Below are positions 21,929-35,415 of a stretch of DNA of 64,000 bases, one piece after another. Made by a program: the position numbers and the translations under genes. The stretch's first letter is position 1, and the number at the start of each line of letters is the position of its first letter. The notes beneath the pieces are model-generated. The model had not been told where the DNA came from, did no database searches, and saw only the letters and a list, made by a program, of their open reading frames with translations. Origin of the DNA: Adineta steineri (taxonomy: Eukaryota; Rotifera; Eurotatoria; Adinetida; Adinetidae). The stretch lies in assembly GCA_905250115.1 (NCBI GenBank), contig CAJNOI010000101.1, positions 242,482 to 306,481 on the forward strand, written 5' to 3'.

Positions 21929-24900
21929 TTAACGTGTTATATAATAACAAAAAATAATGAATTCAGTATCGATTATTTATACATGCCATTCCTATCGTTC
22001 TTTTATAAAAGCATTTGGAGTTGTTGTTTTTAGAAAAAAATCATGAACAAACTCATTTGTTCCTGTCTGAATGATGAAATTATTAGAACAGCTAATGACG
22101 TCAAATCACCATTAAATAATGCCTTTCTCTGACGCAAATCCTGGTAAATATCTGACTTTTGACGTAAAAACTTCTGAAAATAGTTCAGGAAAAACGCTAT
22201 TATATTTTTTATTGGCTGAAAAATACGTAAGCAAAATTAAATAAATTTATTACGCATCTACGTTGAGAATTGTTTCGAAACGTATTCAAAAAGACCTTAA
22301 AAAATTTTATTTTTGTTAATGGATAAAGAAAATTAAAATATGTTGTAGAAAAATAATTCAATTTTGTTCATTTCATTGGATATAGTGTATTAATCTTTTC
22401 TATAATACCATTATTGGCTCTATTCTTAAGTGATATTTCATGTCTAACTAGAATTGCTATTATTTATTAAATGATAACTGATCTCCTTTTCTCTATGACA
22501 ATAACAACAGATATAATCATAATATTCTCTTGAAGTACGGAGATAAACAATCATTTGTAAATGTCAAATGATATAAAATTTATGCATGAATATTGTATTG
22601 TTTAGTAGATAAGCCTATGTCATTAGTATCTAGAAGAGTAAAAATCATATATCTTGTAGTTGTGTATGATATTTTCTCACTTTTTTTACAACAAGAAATT
22701 AGAAGAAGAATAATCATGAAGATACATGTTTTCTATTCTCTGAACGTTTGCATTCTTTTTCATCATTGTTTTATTCAGATGCAGTACTCTTTTCGTAAAG
22801 GAACGTAGTTTGATTATAACAGCTCTAAATATTTTTAGAAGCTTCCCGTTTCTATCGTCTCGGTATCTGTATACATTATATCTACATTAAATAACGCATG
22901 TGACACTTTTTTATTATGGATACCGCTGGTTTACGACGGCTATCGAAATTTATTCGGTTTTACAGAAAACGAGTTGATACAAACTTATTCTGCAGAAAAA
23001 ATAATTTTTCCTGTTATAGACATTGTTAGGCTTTAAAATATATGTACAAATTAACTTCAGAAACATTCTCGACCGGTGGTACATTTAAGATTTTTTGATT
23101 GGAGAACCACGTTATATATGTTGTTCAGTCAACCGTTACAACTTTTTTTCTACCATAATATGACTACAGAATAAGATGAGTCAAAGATATATTGAATGAT
23201 TTCGTTTAACGTATTGACTATAAGACGTTTGTTTTATGGAATAATAGTTTTGAATTGTACAATACTTTGAATTATGTGTCTGACTTGCTGATCGACTTGT
23301 TTTTGTTATAGATTTTTATATTTTTACATTTTCTTGTCTTTGTAATTAAGGATGACTCATTCAGTTTAAAATATTAAATTAAGGTAAGCAGGTCCAGTTC
23401 TATTTGTAATCGTTAAGACGTTGTCAGTAACGATCATTAAAATATTTTTTAAGAGTAAAAATCAAACAATTTGTTTCATTTCGTTTTTTTTATTGTCAAA
23501 ATTTAGATATTTAACAAAGGTTTTTATTTTTGTGAAAGTGAAAATGAAAAAATATATTTATTTTATTTGTAGATTTTTCTGTGAAAAGATCTTATATTAT
23601 ATTGGAATATAATACTCATATTTGCTCATCTTCTTTATCTTGTCTGCAATTTGTTTAGCACTGAAGGTTTCGATATTATTTTATACATCTATCTTACCGT
23701 TGTTATTTTTTTGTATCTTTGTAACTCAGTAATATGCCAGTATTTTTGTAAAATGTTCATATAAAAATAATAAAAAAAAAATGACTATTGAAATTATGAT
23801 TTTCGTATAATATTATAATCGAGAATTGTTTATACTACAAAAATAGTTAGTTATATTGTTTAGTGTTGATAAATGTATTTATTAATGAGATTAGAAATAA
23901 ACTTTTAACATAAACATTCTTTGTCTTACCATGAACTTGATATTCAAAGAGAGAAAAGTCATTTTTATACGACAAAATTTAAACACTTTTATTCGTATAA
24001 TCAGTTGAAATGATTGCAAACAAAAAAATCTCCATTGATTGTATAAATGCTTGTATTATTATCAAGTCAAATTCATCTTATACATATTCTGTATATATTC
24101 AAGGAAGTATTCCGACTATACGTTAATTTAAAAGATACAAATAACAAAATGTTTGCTATATATTAAAAAATAAAATTAGATATTTTTCTTTGTTTGATTT
24201 GACTAATTGTTAAAGTTTTAAATTAAATTAATAACAAAAATCTTTTTTCATTTATTTTGAATAAATGGAAGGTACAAATAATTTTATTTTCTCTTATTAA
24301 TCTGTAAATAATTTTAGTATAATAGTCGATGTCATACAATAAAATAAAGATTCAAAAATGGCAAAAAAATACATTTTATTTTGTTTATTACGAAATTATC
24401 TTTTTTTTTCAAGATATAACTCATAATAATAAATAGTAAAAAAAAGAAGAGACGTCACGCTGATACTGTAGAACGATATTTCTTTCCTTCTCTTGTGTTC
24501 TTCTTCATAATAAACTACTGAAGCATGTTTGCACATGCATATATTTTGTCGTTACTAAATTGAAGTAATGTTGTTGTTTTTCGCATCGTTTCATTCATTA
24601 GTAATATGTATCTTAAATAATGTGCGTAATATTTAAATAAAAAAAAGATTGACTAAATAAATCATTTCTTCTGTCATCAACCAAAAGAAATTTTCAGGTG
24701 AAGTAAATTGAATATTTAAGTGTTAGTAATTGGACTTATTAAAAATAAATTAATCTTTTATACATTTATTAGTTGTATTTGTAATAGAAGATATTTTATT
24801 ATTTTGAGTATTGATTCAAAGAAATTTCTTTACATATCACTAAAAATGATGAAAAAACTCAGAAACTATATTAATATACAAATAATTATATCTAAAAAAG

Positions 24901-26667
24901 ACTCTCTTGTCGTATCCTGTCTTTCATGTCATATTTATATATATCCCCCATATAGTATCAACGTGAGATAATAGTGCACATTATTTAAAAAATGTTGTTA
25001 AATTATCGATCAGTTAAAACATATACTTATATAAAAAAGTGAACGATAATCTCTATCGGAAGAAAAAAACAAAGTTGAAATAATTTAAAGAAAATACATA
25101 TCATTGGCAAAAACATTTAACAACTATTGAATATTTAATAAAAAGATAAATGGTTATTGAATTGTTATTAAACTTTACTTTATAATTTTTTTCAGTTTTT
25201 CATTTCTGTTATTATCTGTTATGTTAATTTTTTCAAAAAAAAAGTAGTAGTGTATTAAATTCCTAAAGATAATTTTTATTTACATAATGACATTTGCTGC
25301 TAATGAAAGCATTCCGATGATCCTTGAAAATCTAATAAAATCATCTTTGAGTTGTCTCAAAGTATTTATAAATGGATGTAATCGAATGATCTGACAAATT
25401 TACAATAGTACTTAAAATGCAGTTATTTATTCTGTCCGTTTAATTATAAAAATGATCGTCAACAAAATAACATTTACTTGTTTCGTGTGTATCTGTATCT
25501 CATTATAAATGTGACAGTTAGGAAAAAATGCATATTTAAGACAAGTGAAAGAGAAATCAAAATCGTATCATTAGAATGTATGTATTTTTTTACTTCGAAG
25601 TAATTACTTTTTTCTTTTTTTCTTGATCAATAATATCAAAGTAATGGTAAATCTGGGTACATTATATATGCGCATCAAACTGTCACATGATTATAAATAT
25701 TATTCATAAGATTCATATCACTATAATGTTGTTTTGACGTTTTTTATTTCGTTCATAAAATATTTCAGTAATACAATGACTTAATATGTATAAAAATGAG
25801 TACCTGTTAAATAATAACCTTATTAATCTTCGAGAATAAATACTCCGACGAAAAAGCAAAAACGATAAACATACTGTAAATTCAAATAGAGGTAATTATC
25901 ATTCTTTTTTTTATGCTTTTATTCTTGTTTAAAACTGAAATAATATTAAAGAAAATAGATATTTTTCGTCAAAGCATTTGAGAATAATTAAGTATTACTA
26001 TTTGTAAAGTATTAGCTTTTATTTCTATAGAAAAATAGATTTTTTTCTATAATTTTTTTTGATTTTCATTTCGTTTTGGTTTCATATATCATTTTTCCTG
26101 TTTTTTTTCTGTTGAATAGAAACTACCGCTAATCGTCTTCTCTAGCGATTATTAATTTTACTGGTTACATACAAAATCAACGAAAGTAAAACTGATATAT
26201 AACATCAACTTATAACTCATAGGGTTAAAATGATCTATCGTATGAATTTATATAACAGTTTTTGGTTCAAATGAAATCATTTCTTATTACCATTTAATGA
26301 GCAAATAAATTAAGAAGACAATGACATCAATCAAGTCAGTTTGAGAAAAAAAATTTATATATCGACTGCTGAAACTATTTTTTACATAGATATTTTTAAT
26401 TTCTATCTATGTTTTACGTTTTGATTTATGATAAGGCTCAAACTGTTGCAAATAGCGTATATGTTCGAGACAGTTTGAATTTTTTCAGAAGCAATACGTA
26501 GATAAATTTTCTAGCATTTCATATTATAGATTGAAATTATTACATCAATTGATCTATTCCTTTAGAGATTTTCTGCATTCAAGTACATAATTAGTAATGC
26601 AACAGGTAATTGATATAAAATTCATTCTAAAAACTGTCTTTTGTTAAATATAATTATTTTACTATAG
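21929..26667. other. 4.7-kb AT-rich region without recognisable genes
   Basis: The 5' end probably holds the promoter of the decayed receptor and the 3' end that of the FG-GAP gene. Between them I see only short frames of biased composition (for example 22593-22808 and 24720-24971), with no splice-consistent coding pattern and no RNA gene. Confidence 0.4.
26655..26667 (+). promoter_or_regulatory. Splice-acceptor-like site directly before the start codon
   Basis: A T-rich tract ending ACTATAG abuts the ATG of the FG-GAP gene. The same layout precedes the isochorismatase ATG (14149-14162). Bdelloid mRNAs can carry a trans-spliced leader, so this could be a leader acceptor; a 5' UTR intron is the alternative. 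Confidence 0.35.
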
Positions 26668-29600
26668 ATGGATGAAATTTCCATGGATGATGGTGCTATC
26701 AGAGTTATACATTCATTTACTGAAGAAATTATTCACGTCGATAATATGCAACATGAGAGCTCAACACAAAATCAATCTGATGCAGCAGAATCTAGAGATG
26801 TTCCTGAAAAAATGAAGAAGTTATCCATAACTTCAATATCTTTGTATATTATTTTCTTTCCATTCCAAGCCTCATAATATATATAGAATGTATTTTCATT
26901 AGGAATCATTCGTGTTGGTCAAGACATCAAACTGCAACAGCTGCCGGTGCGTTTGCTCTCTTCGCAATTTTAATAATGGTCACAAGTATATTGATTGTTT
27001 GTCTGACTTCTCCAAAAGCAGCAGGTATGCTTCGATTTTTCTTCATATATGCTATTAATTCATTCAAATTATATATCAAGATCGATACCTAATAGATGGC
27101 TTTATTTTGTTTTAGTACTTTTGAGTATTTTATTCATTCTTAGTAATAATATGTTAAAATAATAAATAGAACTAGTATATTTCTTTGAGGAAGAATAGTT
27201 CACATCAATCGATAAACATTTTATTATATTCTGTATGTTGTTTTTCATTATTGTCTCACAATAGAACCAATATTTATCTGATTTCATCACAGTTAAAGAA
27301 TTTTTATGATTCTACTGGATTTGCTGTCTAGTGTAACTCATAAAAGAAATTATGTGCTTAAGAAGAAACGTAGCTTAAACGTATAGTGTGAGTCATTAAT
27401 ATCATTTCTTCTTTCTCCAAAACAACGCGTGTTTTTAAAGCAATTTCACAATAAATAGAAGAAAATGAATAAGTACACATGTCATGTACTTAGAATTCGA
27501 GTGCTCAAAAATTAAATGAGATTCTATGAATTCAATAAGCATAACTACATCAGAACAACTGATTAACCTTTACATAATTTTTTTATTTAGTGGAACAGTG
27601 TGAACTAAAATTTATACAAACTCCGCAAAATCCGATTGAATACAGTTTTGGCCCTCGATCCGTTGCCGTTGGCAATTTCAATGATGATGAGCAATTAGAT
27701 ATTGTTGTTGCCAATCGTGCCGATGATAGTATTTCTGTATTTCTTGGATATTATAATGGTGCCTTTGCAAGTAGAATGACGTATTCGACTGGTTTATATT
27801 CTGCTCCATATATGGTAGCGATCAATGATTTTAACAACGATCATCATACAGATATTGCTGTCGTATATTTCGGTACCAATAGCATCGGTATATTTCTTGG
27901 AGGTGGAAACGGCTCTTTCATCAATAAAACAGTAATCTCAACTGGTTCATCACGTCCAATTTGGATACATATAGCTGATCTCGATAATGACACCTCACTT
28001 GATATCGTTACAGCTAATTATGGAACTGATAGTATTAGCATATATTATGGATATGGAGATGGAACTTTTTCATATCCGGTCACATATTCAACCGGCTACG
28101 ATTCTTCACCATTCTCGGTCATCAGTGCAGACTTTAACAATGATAATCATTTAGATCTTGCTATTGCAAATTATGGCACAAATAATATAGGTATATTTAT
28201 TGCAAATGGCAACAGAACCTTTTTAAATCAACAGTTACTTTCAACTGGAATTAACTCGCATCCATATTCACTCATCGTTGGTTATTTTAATTATGACAGT
28301 TTTTTAGATATTGCTGTCGCGAATTATGGAACTAATAATGTCGGTGTACTTCTAGGTAGCACCAACGGTATTTTTACCAGTCAAATAATCTACTCGCTTA
28401 ATACTTCTTCACCATATTCTATTGGTCTTGGTGACTTCAACAAAGACTATCGACTTGATTTAGTCATCAGTAATCAAGGTACTAATAATATAGGAATGTT
28501 ACTGGGATTCGGTAATGGCAGTTTTTCTGAAGCAACCATGAGTTCAACTGGCTCTTCTTCTTCAATCTCTCTTGCTGTAGCTGATTTCAACAAAGACAAT
28601 CTGCTTGACGTTATTATCATTAGCAACGATACTGGCAGTATAGGCATTCTTTTTGGTTATGATGAAGGCTTTGAAACACTAAAACCATATCCAATTGGCA
28701 TTTATCCCTATTCTCTAGCTGTTGGTGATTTCAACAATGACACCCGACTGGATATCGTCGTTACCAATCAGGGTGACTTCACTGTAAGTGTACTTCTCGG
28801 ATATGGCAACGGTTTATTTGCAGGTCAAACTACCTATTCAACTGGCTCTGGACCAGTTTCTGTAGCTGTTAGTGACTTCAACAGTGACACTCTACTGGAC
28901 ATCGTTGTTGGTAATGCATATGACAAGACTATAAGTGTGCTACTCGGATATGGCAATGGTTCGTTTGCAAATCAAACTACCTATTCAGCTGGCTCTCATC
29001 CAAGTTGTGTGGCTGTTGGTAATTTCAACAATGATACTTGGCTAGATATCGTTGTTACTAATCAAGATGAGAGCACTGTAAGTGTACTTCTCGGATATGG
29101 CAACGGTTCTTTTGCGAATCAAACTAAATATTCAACTGGCAATTCTCCATCTTCTGCAGTTATTAGTGATTTCAACAATGACACGCGATTGGATATCATC
29201 GTTACTATGTATTTTGGCACCACTATGAGTGTACTTCTCGGATATGGCAATGGTTCTTTTGCAAATCTAATTAAATATTCAACTGGCAATGCTCCATCTT
29301 CTATAGCTGCTGGTGATTTCAACAATGATACTCGGCTAGATATTGTTGTTGGTAATTGGAGGGACAACACCGTAGGTGTATTGCTTCATTATAGCAAAGG
29401 ATCTTTAGGAAACGAAATAACATTTGCCTCTGGTGGTGGTTCTAGTCTACGTTATGTTGCTGTCGATGATTTTAACAATGATACGATGTTAGATCTTATC
29501 GTCGTTAATTATGGCACTAATGATATAGGTATACTTCTTGGAAATAGTAGTGGATCATTTTTAGAGCAAAAAACGTTTCTAACAGGCTCAAATCCAGATT

Positions 29601-31486
29601 CACTTGCCATAGGTGATTTCAATAATGATGGTCAACACGATTTTGCTGTAGTTAATTATGGTAGTAAAAACATTGATATATTTGTTGGAAATGGAAAGGG
29701 AACATTTACACGTCAGTTAACTACTGGATCTAGTTTCATTTTCGCTCCTGTAGTTGTTAGTACTGGTGATTTCAACAATGATGGACAATCGGAAATTATT
29801 GTTGCATATGATAATACTGATAAGATAGATATATTTGTTGTCTTTGATACTGGCGCTTTTACAAAACAAATTACGTATCCAGCTGGTAATTCTCCATGGT
29901 CTGTAGCTGTTGGTGATTTCAACAATGACACTCATTCTGATATCGTCGTTACCAATTATGGTGACAGCACTGTAAGTGTACTTCTCGGATATGACAATGG
30001 TTCGTTTGCAGATCAGATTATACATTCAACTGGCAGTTCTCCATCTTCTGTAGCTGTTGGTGATTTTAACAATGACAATCGATCGGATATCGTTGTTGGT
30101 AATTTTAATGACAACATAGTAAGTGTACTTCTTGGATATGGCAATGGTTCTTTTGCAGATCAAGTTACGTATTATACTGATGGCGATTCGACTTGTGTAG
30201 CTGTTGGTGATTTCAACAATGACACTCTATTAGATATCGTCATTGTTAATTATATTGGCAGCACTGTAAGTGTACTTTTCGGATATGGTAATGGTTCTTT
30301 TAGCGATCAAACTAGGTATCCAACTGGCTATTTACCGTATTTTGTAGTTGTTGGTGATTTCAACAATGATACTCATTCGGATATTGTTGTTACTAATTAT
30401 GGTGGCAACACCGTAAGCGTACTTCTCGGATTTGGTAATGGTTCGTTTGCAGATCAAGTCACGTATTTAACTGGCAATTCTCCATATTCCATCGCTGTTT
30501 GTGATTTCAACAATGACACTCGATTGGATATCGTTGTTGCCAATCAGGCGGACAACACGATAAGTGTACTTCTCGGATTTGGTAATGGTTCGTTCGCAAA
30601 TCAAACTATCTATTCAGCTGGCTCTTCGCCACAGTCTGTAGCTGTTGGTGATTTCAGCAATGATAGTCGATTGGATATCATTGTTGTTAATTTCGTTGAC
30701 AACACAGCAAGTGTATTTCTCGGATATGGCAATGGTTCTTTTGCAGATCAATTCACGTATTTAACTGGTAATTCTCCATATTCTGTAGCTGTTAGTAATT
30801 TCAACAATGATACTCGATTAGATGTCGTCGTTGCTAATTCGAAAGGCAACACTGTAAGTATATTTTTTGGATACTTAAATAAGGGTTTTCAATATCAAAT
30901 GACACTTATAACTGGTACGAGGTCTTTTCCGCGATCATTCGTCGTTGGCGATTTCAACAATGACACTTATATGGATATTGCTGTTGCAAATTCAGGCACC
31001 AATAATATTGGTATTTTTCTGGGATTTGGTAATAGTTCTTTTTCAAATCAAACAACATTTGCAACTGGCTCTGGTTCATGGTCTTTAGCTGCTGCTGATT
31101 TAAACAACGATAATCGATTAGATATTATTGTCAGTAATATTAATGATAGTAATATCAGTGTACTTCTCGGTTATGGGAATGGATTTTTTATGAATCAAAC
31201 AATATATTCAACTGGAATTAATGCTGAACCTTACTCAGTTGCCATTGGTGATTTTAATAATGACGGCTTATTAGATATCATTGTTGCTAATTATCGTGCT
31301 AGCAATGTAGTTATATTATTTGGATCTGGTGGTGGTAGATTTACAGATTCAAAAGTATATTGGGTTAGCTATGGATCTTTTCCATTTTCTGTCGTTGTTG
31401 GCGATTTCAACAATGATACAAAATTGGATTTTGCGGTCGCTAACTATGGTGATGACAATTTGAAGATTTTATTACAGACTTGTTAA
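26668..31486 (+). CDS. Type II membrane protein with about 26 FG-GAP/VCBS repeats
   Basis: Exons 26668-26843, 26903-27024 and 27591-31486, joined in frame (1397 residues); introns of 59 and 566 bp. Residues 1-70 are acidic and hydrophilic. Residues about 72-94 form one membrane helix (FALFAILIMVTSILIVCL) with no cleavable signal, so the C-terminus should face outward. The rest is about 26 repeats of 46-48 residues of the form SVAVGDFNNDTRLDIVVAN...ISVLLGYGNGSF. This is the FG-GAP/VCBS beta-propeller blade with Ca-binding DxNxD loops, as in integrin alpha chains and bacterial VCBS proteins. Most loops contain NDT, an N-glycosylation sequon. The repeats could build three to four propellers. Probably an extracellular binding or adhesion protein; ligand unknown. 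Confidence 0.88.
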
Positions 31487-33276
31487 TTGATTTCTCGAAC
31501 TTTAAGCATTTTTATTGTTCATTATTTTTCTATATTGTGCATTTGCTATTACTAATATTTCTTATAAACTTTTTTTTATCTTACTTTATTTAATATATTC
31601 GATTAGTTAGAACTATCAAATAAATATGTTCACAAATAAAAAACTATATTGAGTTATGCCCTAGGATCGCGACTTATAATTACTGTCGTGAAACTGTAGA
31701 GATCGCAAAACTCATGTATGAACGGAACAGAGTCGAGGATAGGTATTGATAAAGAATAAATATAATATGCCCACATCCATATATTGATTATATTGTAGAA
31801 TTTCATTGGTATTTTCTTTTATCGTAAGAGAACGTTGTCTGTAAATAGTTTTATTATAAACAATACTATGATAAGTGTTGGTGGTAATATTTAATATTTG
31901 TCGATAAAATTATTATATAAACGAAGAACAACAAAACTCGAATAATTTGTAATGTTTTCAGTCTATTTTAAATCTGAAATTTTCATAAGTTCCCGATTAT
32001 TTTAGAAAGGGAAATGAATTAAATTTTTGCAGAAACAGAAAAGAAGAGGTGAACATTTTTTTTTCACAAAATATTCGAATTATCATGATTTCTTTAATAA
32101 AATATTGCACAATCGATGTTCTACATGTTCATTATCATGGAAAAGTATCACACAAACAATTTCCACCTCTTAAAATTGAAATACAAGGCAAGCGTTATTC
32201 AGCTTCTTCCTTTGTATGGGTAATTATGTATTTACGATAAGAAATAAACTATTAGAACAGATTTATTGGAAAATAAAATTCTTTCATAACAAATAAATCT
32301 GTTAGCCTTGATGAGATACGTGTTCTTAGTTTATTTGTCTATTTAGCTCAATAAGTTACTTCAGGCATATATATCTAGAAGGAGAATCATTCGAATAGTG
32401 AAATTTATATGTGATTCAACATCTAGATTCTTATTGTTGAATCTGATTGGATCTCACTGATCGAATTTTATCGTATGATTTACTTAATTTTTACTAGTAG
32501 AATGAAATACCAATTTGAACTCATATAGAATAATAGAGTTTAGTCCTTGAATACGTTTGAAAGATTGTTTTAGTCTGAATGAGAGGAAGAGAATGCTTCT
32601 CATCAAACAATTTCGTGACGACAAAAGGGACGATTGCTCACTCTCAACGTGATTGTTAGTGCGTACGTTGCATTCCACCAATATCATCTTCTTTATCCAA
32701 TGGTTTTGGAATTAATATGTCAAAATCGTCGATAGAATCGGATGTTTTCTCAACAATGTCGTCGAAACCAATGTATCAACGTACTTTATTTATTTTCCGA
32801 ATTTGTTGAGATATTCTAAAGCATACGTTTATGTTATATCATGATAACAAAATCAATATAGAAAACCAGACATAATATTAAGATCAACAATTCATTTTTT
32901 AGTTTTACTATTTAATTAACTGATATAAACATTTTATTGTCTAATTCTAATAATTTCTCACATGATTGAATGATTTTAACCTATTTGCGGTGACATGAAT
33001 ATTGCTTTTTCATAATTTGTAAGAGGTTTCACTTCTTTATTTATAACAACTTTTATTAACATTTCTCTAATCAATATAATCTATGCACATTCTTTTAATA
33101 GCAGTAAAAGTGTCAACGTCTTTGATAGAAGTGTGGAAAAGCTTTTTCAATGGATTATAATTAATTAAGCAATGAAATAGTTAAAACTAGTAATAGCTGA
33201 GTTCTTGAGGGTATGGTTCAAAATATTAGTATTACACTCACACCCTCAAGATGAAATGTATAAAATTGATAACTAA
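31487..33276. other. AT-rich spacer with no clear gene
   Basis: 3' UTR of the FG-GAP gene followed by AT-rich DNA. Short frames at 32049-32240 (plus) and 32484-32687 (minus) have no recognisable domains or consistent exon borders. The foldback at 33204-33250 is listed separately. Confidence 0.4.
33204..33250. repeat. Foldback with CTTGAGGGT arms
   Basis: CTTGAGGGTATGG at 33204-33216 pairs with CTCACACCCTCAAG at 33237-33250 over nine perfect terminal bases. The same terminal sequence occurs near 13799 and 54132, so this is one copy of a small dispersed element. Confidence 0.55.
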
Positions 33277-33601
33277 ATTTATGAAATATTCGATGAAGGA
33301 ATAAGTAATCTAAATGATCGAAAAATACTTGATGAAAAAGTCTTTCAGTCATCTTTTGAACCTAAAAAAAATAACAGATATTGTCTAGTCTGTGATGTGA
33401 AATCAAATGAAAGAAAATATATTCTCTTAAAATATTCTGGAATTGATTCTGATAAGAAGATTATATATGGATTTAGAATCTTACCAGCATGTCGAATGGA
33501 ATCATATAACGTCTAATCCAGAAAATATAACTCAAAAACAACTTGAACATGCTCTGCATCTATTTTTACAATGTATCAATATTGATGATCCCATACTTTA
33601 A
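33277..33601 (+). pseudogene. Gene relic of unknown family with a frameshift
   Basis: A stop-to-stop frame of 79 codons (33277-33513) without a convincing start reads like coding sequence (NRYCLVCDVKSNERKYILLK). Near its end the signal jumps frame: EWNHITSNPENITQKQLEHA and on to IDDPIL, stop at 33599-33601. Together they look like the C-terminal 110 or so residues of a broken gene. I do not recognise the family. It lies between a foldback element and the duplicated acyltransferase unit. Confidence 0.35.
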
Positions 33602-33954
33602 TTTCATTTATTTTATTTTTCGACAGAAAAGAAATGATTAAAAATGGCTCTAGAGATATAAGGTTGTGCGTGTGACTATTATGGAAGAAGAAGTGCACGC
33701 CGGCACCTACACTCTCTGTCGAATGTTGAGAATAGCATATTATATTTCTAAACGAACAAAAGATAAGTTACCAATAAAATGAATCTCGTTTTCTTTTCTT
33801 TCAATGTCCATGCAAAACCATCGTTATTTACTTCTAACTCATAAATGATAGCAAAAGAAAATAAAAAGCAAGTCATCATATAATCTTATTCATTTTTTTG
33901 TCTGCCCGTTGTCGGCTTGAGAGGATAAACAGATTCGAAGCACAATACAAAATT
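33602..33954 (+). promoter_or_regulatory. Upstream region of acyltransferase copy 2
   Basis: From about 33743 to the ATG this is the counterpart of the block upstream of copy 1. The preceding 140 bp has no match to copy 1 and nothing else recognisable. Confidence 0.45.
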
Positions 33955-35415
33955 ATGACTCACCAGGTGATCTCTACATTACCACTCGGTATTGAAAAAT
34001 ATTTTTGTGTGGATGGCGGCTGGGCGACTATCGCACATGCTGCTCATTTGAATGGAAATTATTCGATGTTAATCAGCAATGCTTCAGATGCTCTCCAATG
34101 TCTTTTAAAACGTCATTCTCGCATGCGCACACGTCTTCGAGTAGATGATAATCGATATTTTCTCGACAATCTGCAATACAACAATGAACAGTTATCAAGC
34201 GATTTATTTTTCTCAGCTATTGAAATAACGAATGAGTCGTGGCAAGAAATCGTTGAACGTCGATGTAATCAAGATCCATATTCAAACAATGGGACGATTA
34301 TTTTTCCAATGTTTCATTTTATGCTTTTATACAATTCACAACAGTCTGATGATCAATTATTTCATTTAGTTCTCTTTCAGAATCATTGTGTCTCGGATGG
34401 TCAAAGTGGATTTATTCTTATTCATGAGTTTTTGACTTTGGCAACTACTTCGAATGCACTCGAAATATTAGAGCCGCTCAATACAGAAATACTTCCATTG
34501 TCTGACCAATTGATTCCTCGTCCATATGGTTTGCTCTATCATATCATAGCATTCATAGGCAAACAGAGTTTCAGGCGAGAAATACGTCAACTAACTCATC
34601 CACGCATTCCTGTCAAAAGCATTCCTCTCAACGACTGTCAACCAACAAGATTTGAAGTTCAGCGGTACAAAATGAGGTTTCTGTTTGCTTCGACGTCTTC
34701 CAGTCTCTATTCAAAACTACATCCACAATGTCGTCTACATAGAGTGACATTAAATGGTCCGCTCATGGGATGCCTCCTATTGGCTATTCATCATTGTTTT
34801 CCATTAGACGACAACACTCTACTGAAGCCATTCAGACTTGGTGCTCTGTTTAACATGCATTCGCGTCTTCCACAATCACCTCTCACACCTTCTTCAGTCG
34901 GTTTCTTTGTAGGTACCGGTGAAGTTAAGCTCAAACGATCGCTTTGCATTCAGTCTACTCAATTTTGGACACTGGCACACTACTGCATGACTAATACTCA
35001 AAATCAACTGAAGCGAGATGGTGTTCCATTAACAATGAATATTTTTGCTGATATGATGCGAAATGAACAAGAACTCGACCAATTTCGTCAACTCTCTACC
35101 GAAGGACGACAGTCAGAATTTGACTTTTCAAATATTGGTAAATATCCGTTTTCCTGCAAATACAATGAAGGTGAAGTACAACTGCAAGGTATTCATGTCA
35201 TTGATACTATGAGTGTCTACCGTACTTCGACCAATATCCTTGTTACTTGTACGGATAACAAACAGTTAGACTTTGCTATGGCACATGAAATGGAAAGTGA
35301 TGAAATGGCACAAGATTTTCTTGACTATTATTTGCGTCTTATTGAACTATGTGCCGATAGTGAACATTGTAAAAGTGAAACAACTCTACATGAACTACTA
35401 AAAATGATGGAATAA
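33955..35415 (+). CDS. CoA-dependent acyltransferase-fold protein, copy 2
   Basis: Single exon, 486 residues, starting at the ATG that aligns with copy 1 (MTHQVISTLPL). By eye the two proteins are about 85-88% identical with one single-residue gap. The catalytic NHCVSDG (His144) and FSNIGKYPFS are unchanged. Substitutions cluster in a few patches, for example GRYIFIREL versus GKQSFRREI. The frame is open for 19 codons upstream of the ATG, but that part aligns to the non-coding 5' region of copy 1, so the ATG at 33955 is preferred. Conserved catalytic residues and an intact frame suggest both copies are functional. The duplicated unit ends at the stop codon; the 3' flanks differ. Confidence 0.8.
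   Translation: MTHQVISTLPLGIEKYFCVDGGWATIAHAAHLNGNYSMLISNASDALQCLLKRHSRMRTRLRVDDNRYFLDNLQYNNEQLSSDLFFSAIEITNESWQEIVERRCNQDPYSNNGTIIFPMFHFMLLYNSQQSDDQLFHLVLFQNHCVSDGQSGFILIHEFLTLATTSNALEILEPLNTEILPLSDQLIPRPYGLLYHIIAFIGKQSFRREIRQLTHPRIPVKSIPLNDCQPTRFEVQRYKMRFLFASTSSSLYSKLHPQCRLHRVTLNGPLMGCLLLAIHHCFPLDDNTLLKPFRLGALFNMHSRLPQSPLTPSSVGFFVGTGEVKLKRSLCIQSTQFWTLAHYCMTNTQNQLKRDGVPLTMNIFADMMRNEQELDQFRQLSTEGRQSEFDFSNIGKYPFSCKYNEGEVQLQGIHVIDTMSVYRTSTNILVTCTDNKQLDFAMAHEMESDEMAQDFLDYYLRLIELCADSEHCKSETTLHELLKMME

Noticed and set aside
29119..30025. Open frames on the minus strand inside the FG-GAP gene
   Set aside because: Mirror frames of a repetitive coding sequence; no independent coding signal.
28700..31000. 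Regularly spaced DNA repeats of about 140 bp, array-like
   Set aside because: They are codon-level repeats of the FG-GAP blades in one open frame, not CRISPR or satellite DNA.
33898..33954. N-terminal extension of acyltransferase copy 2 upstream of its ATG
   Set aside because: The stretch aligns with non-coding DNA upstream of copy 1 and has no ATG of its own.
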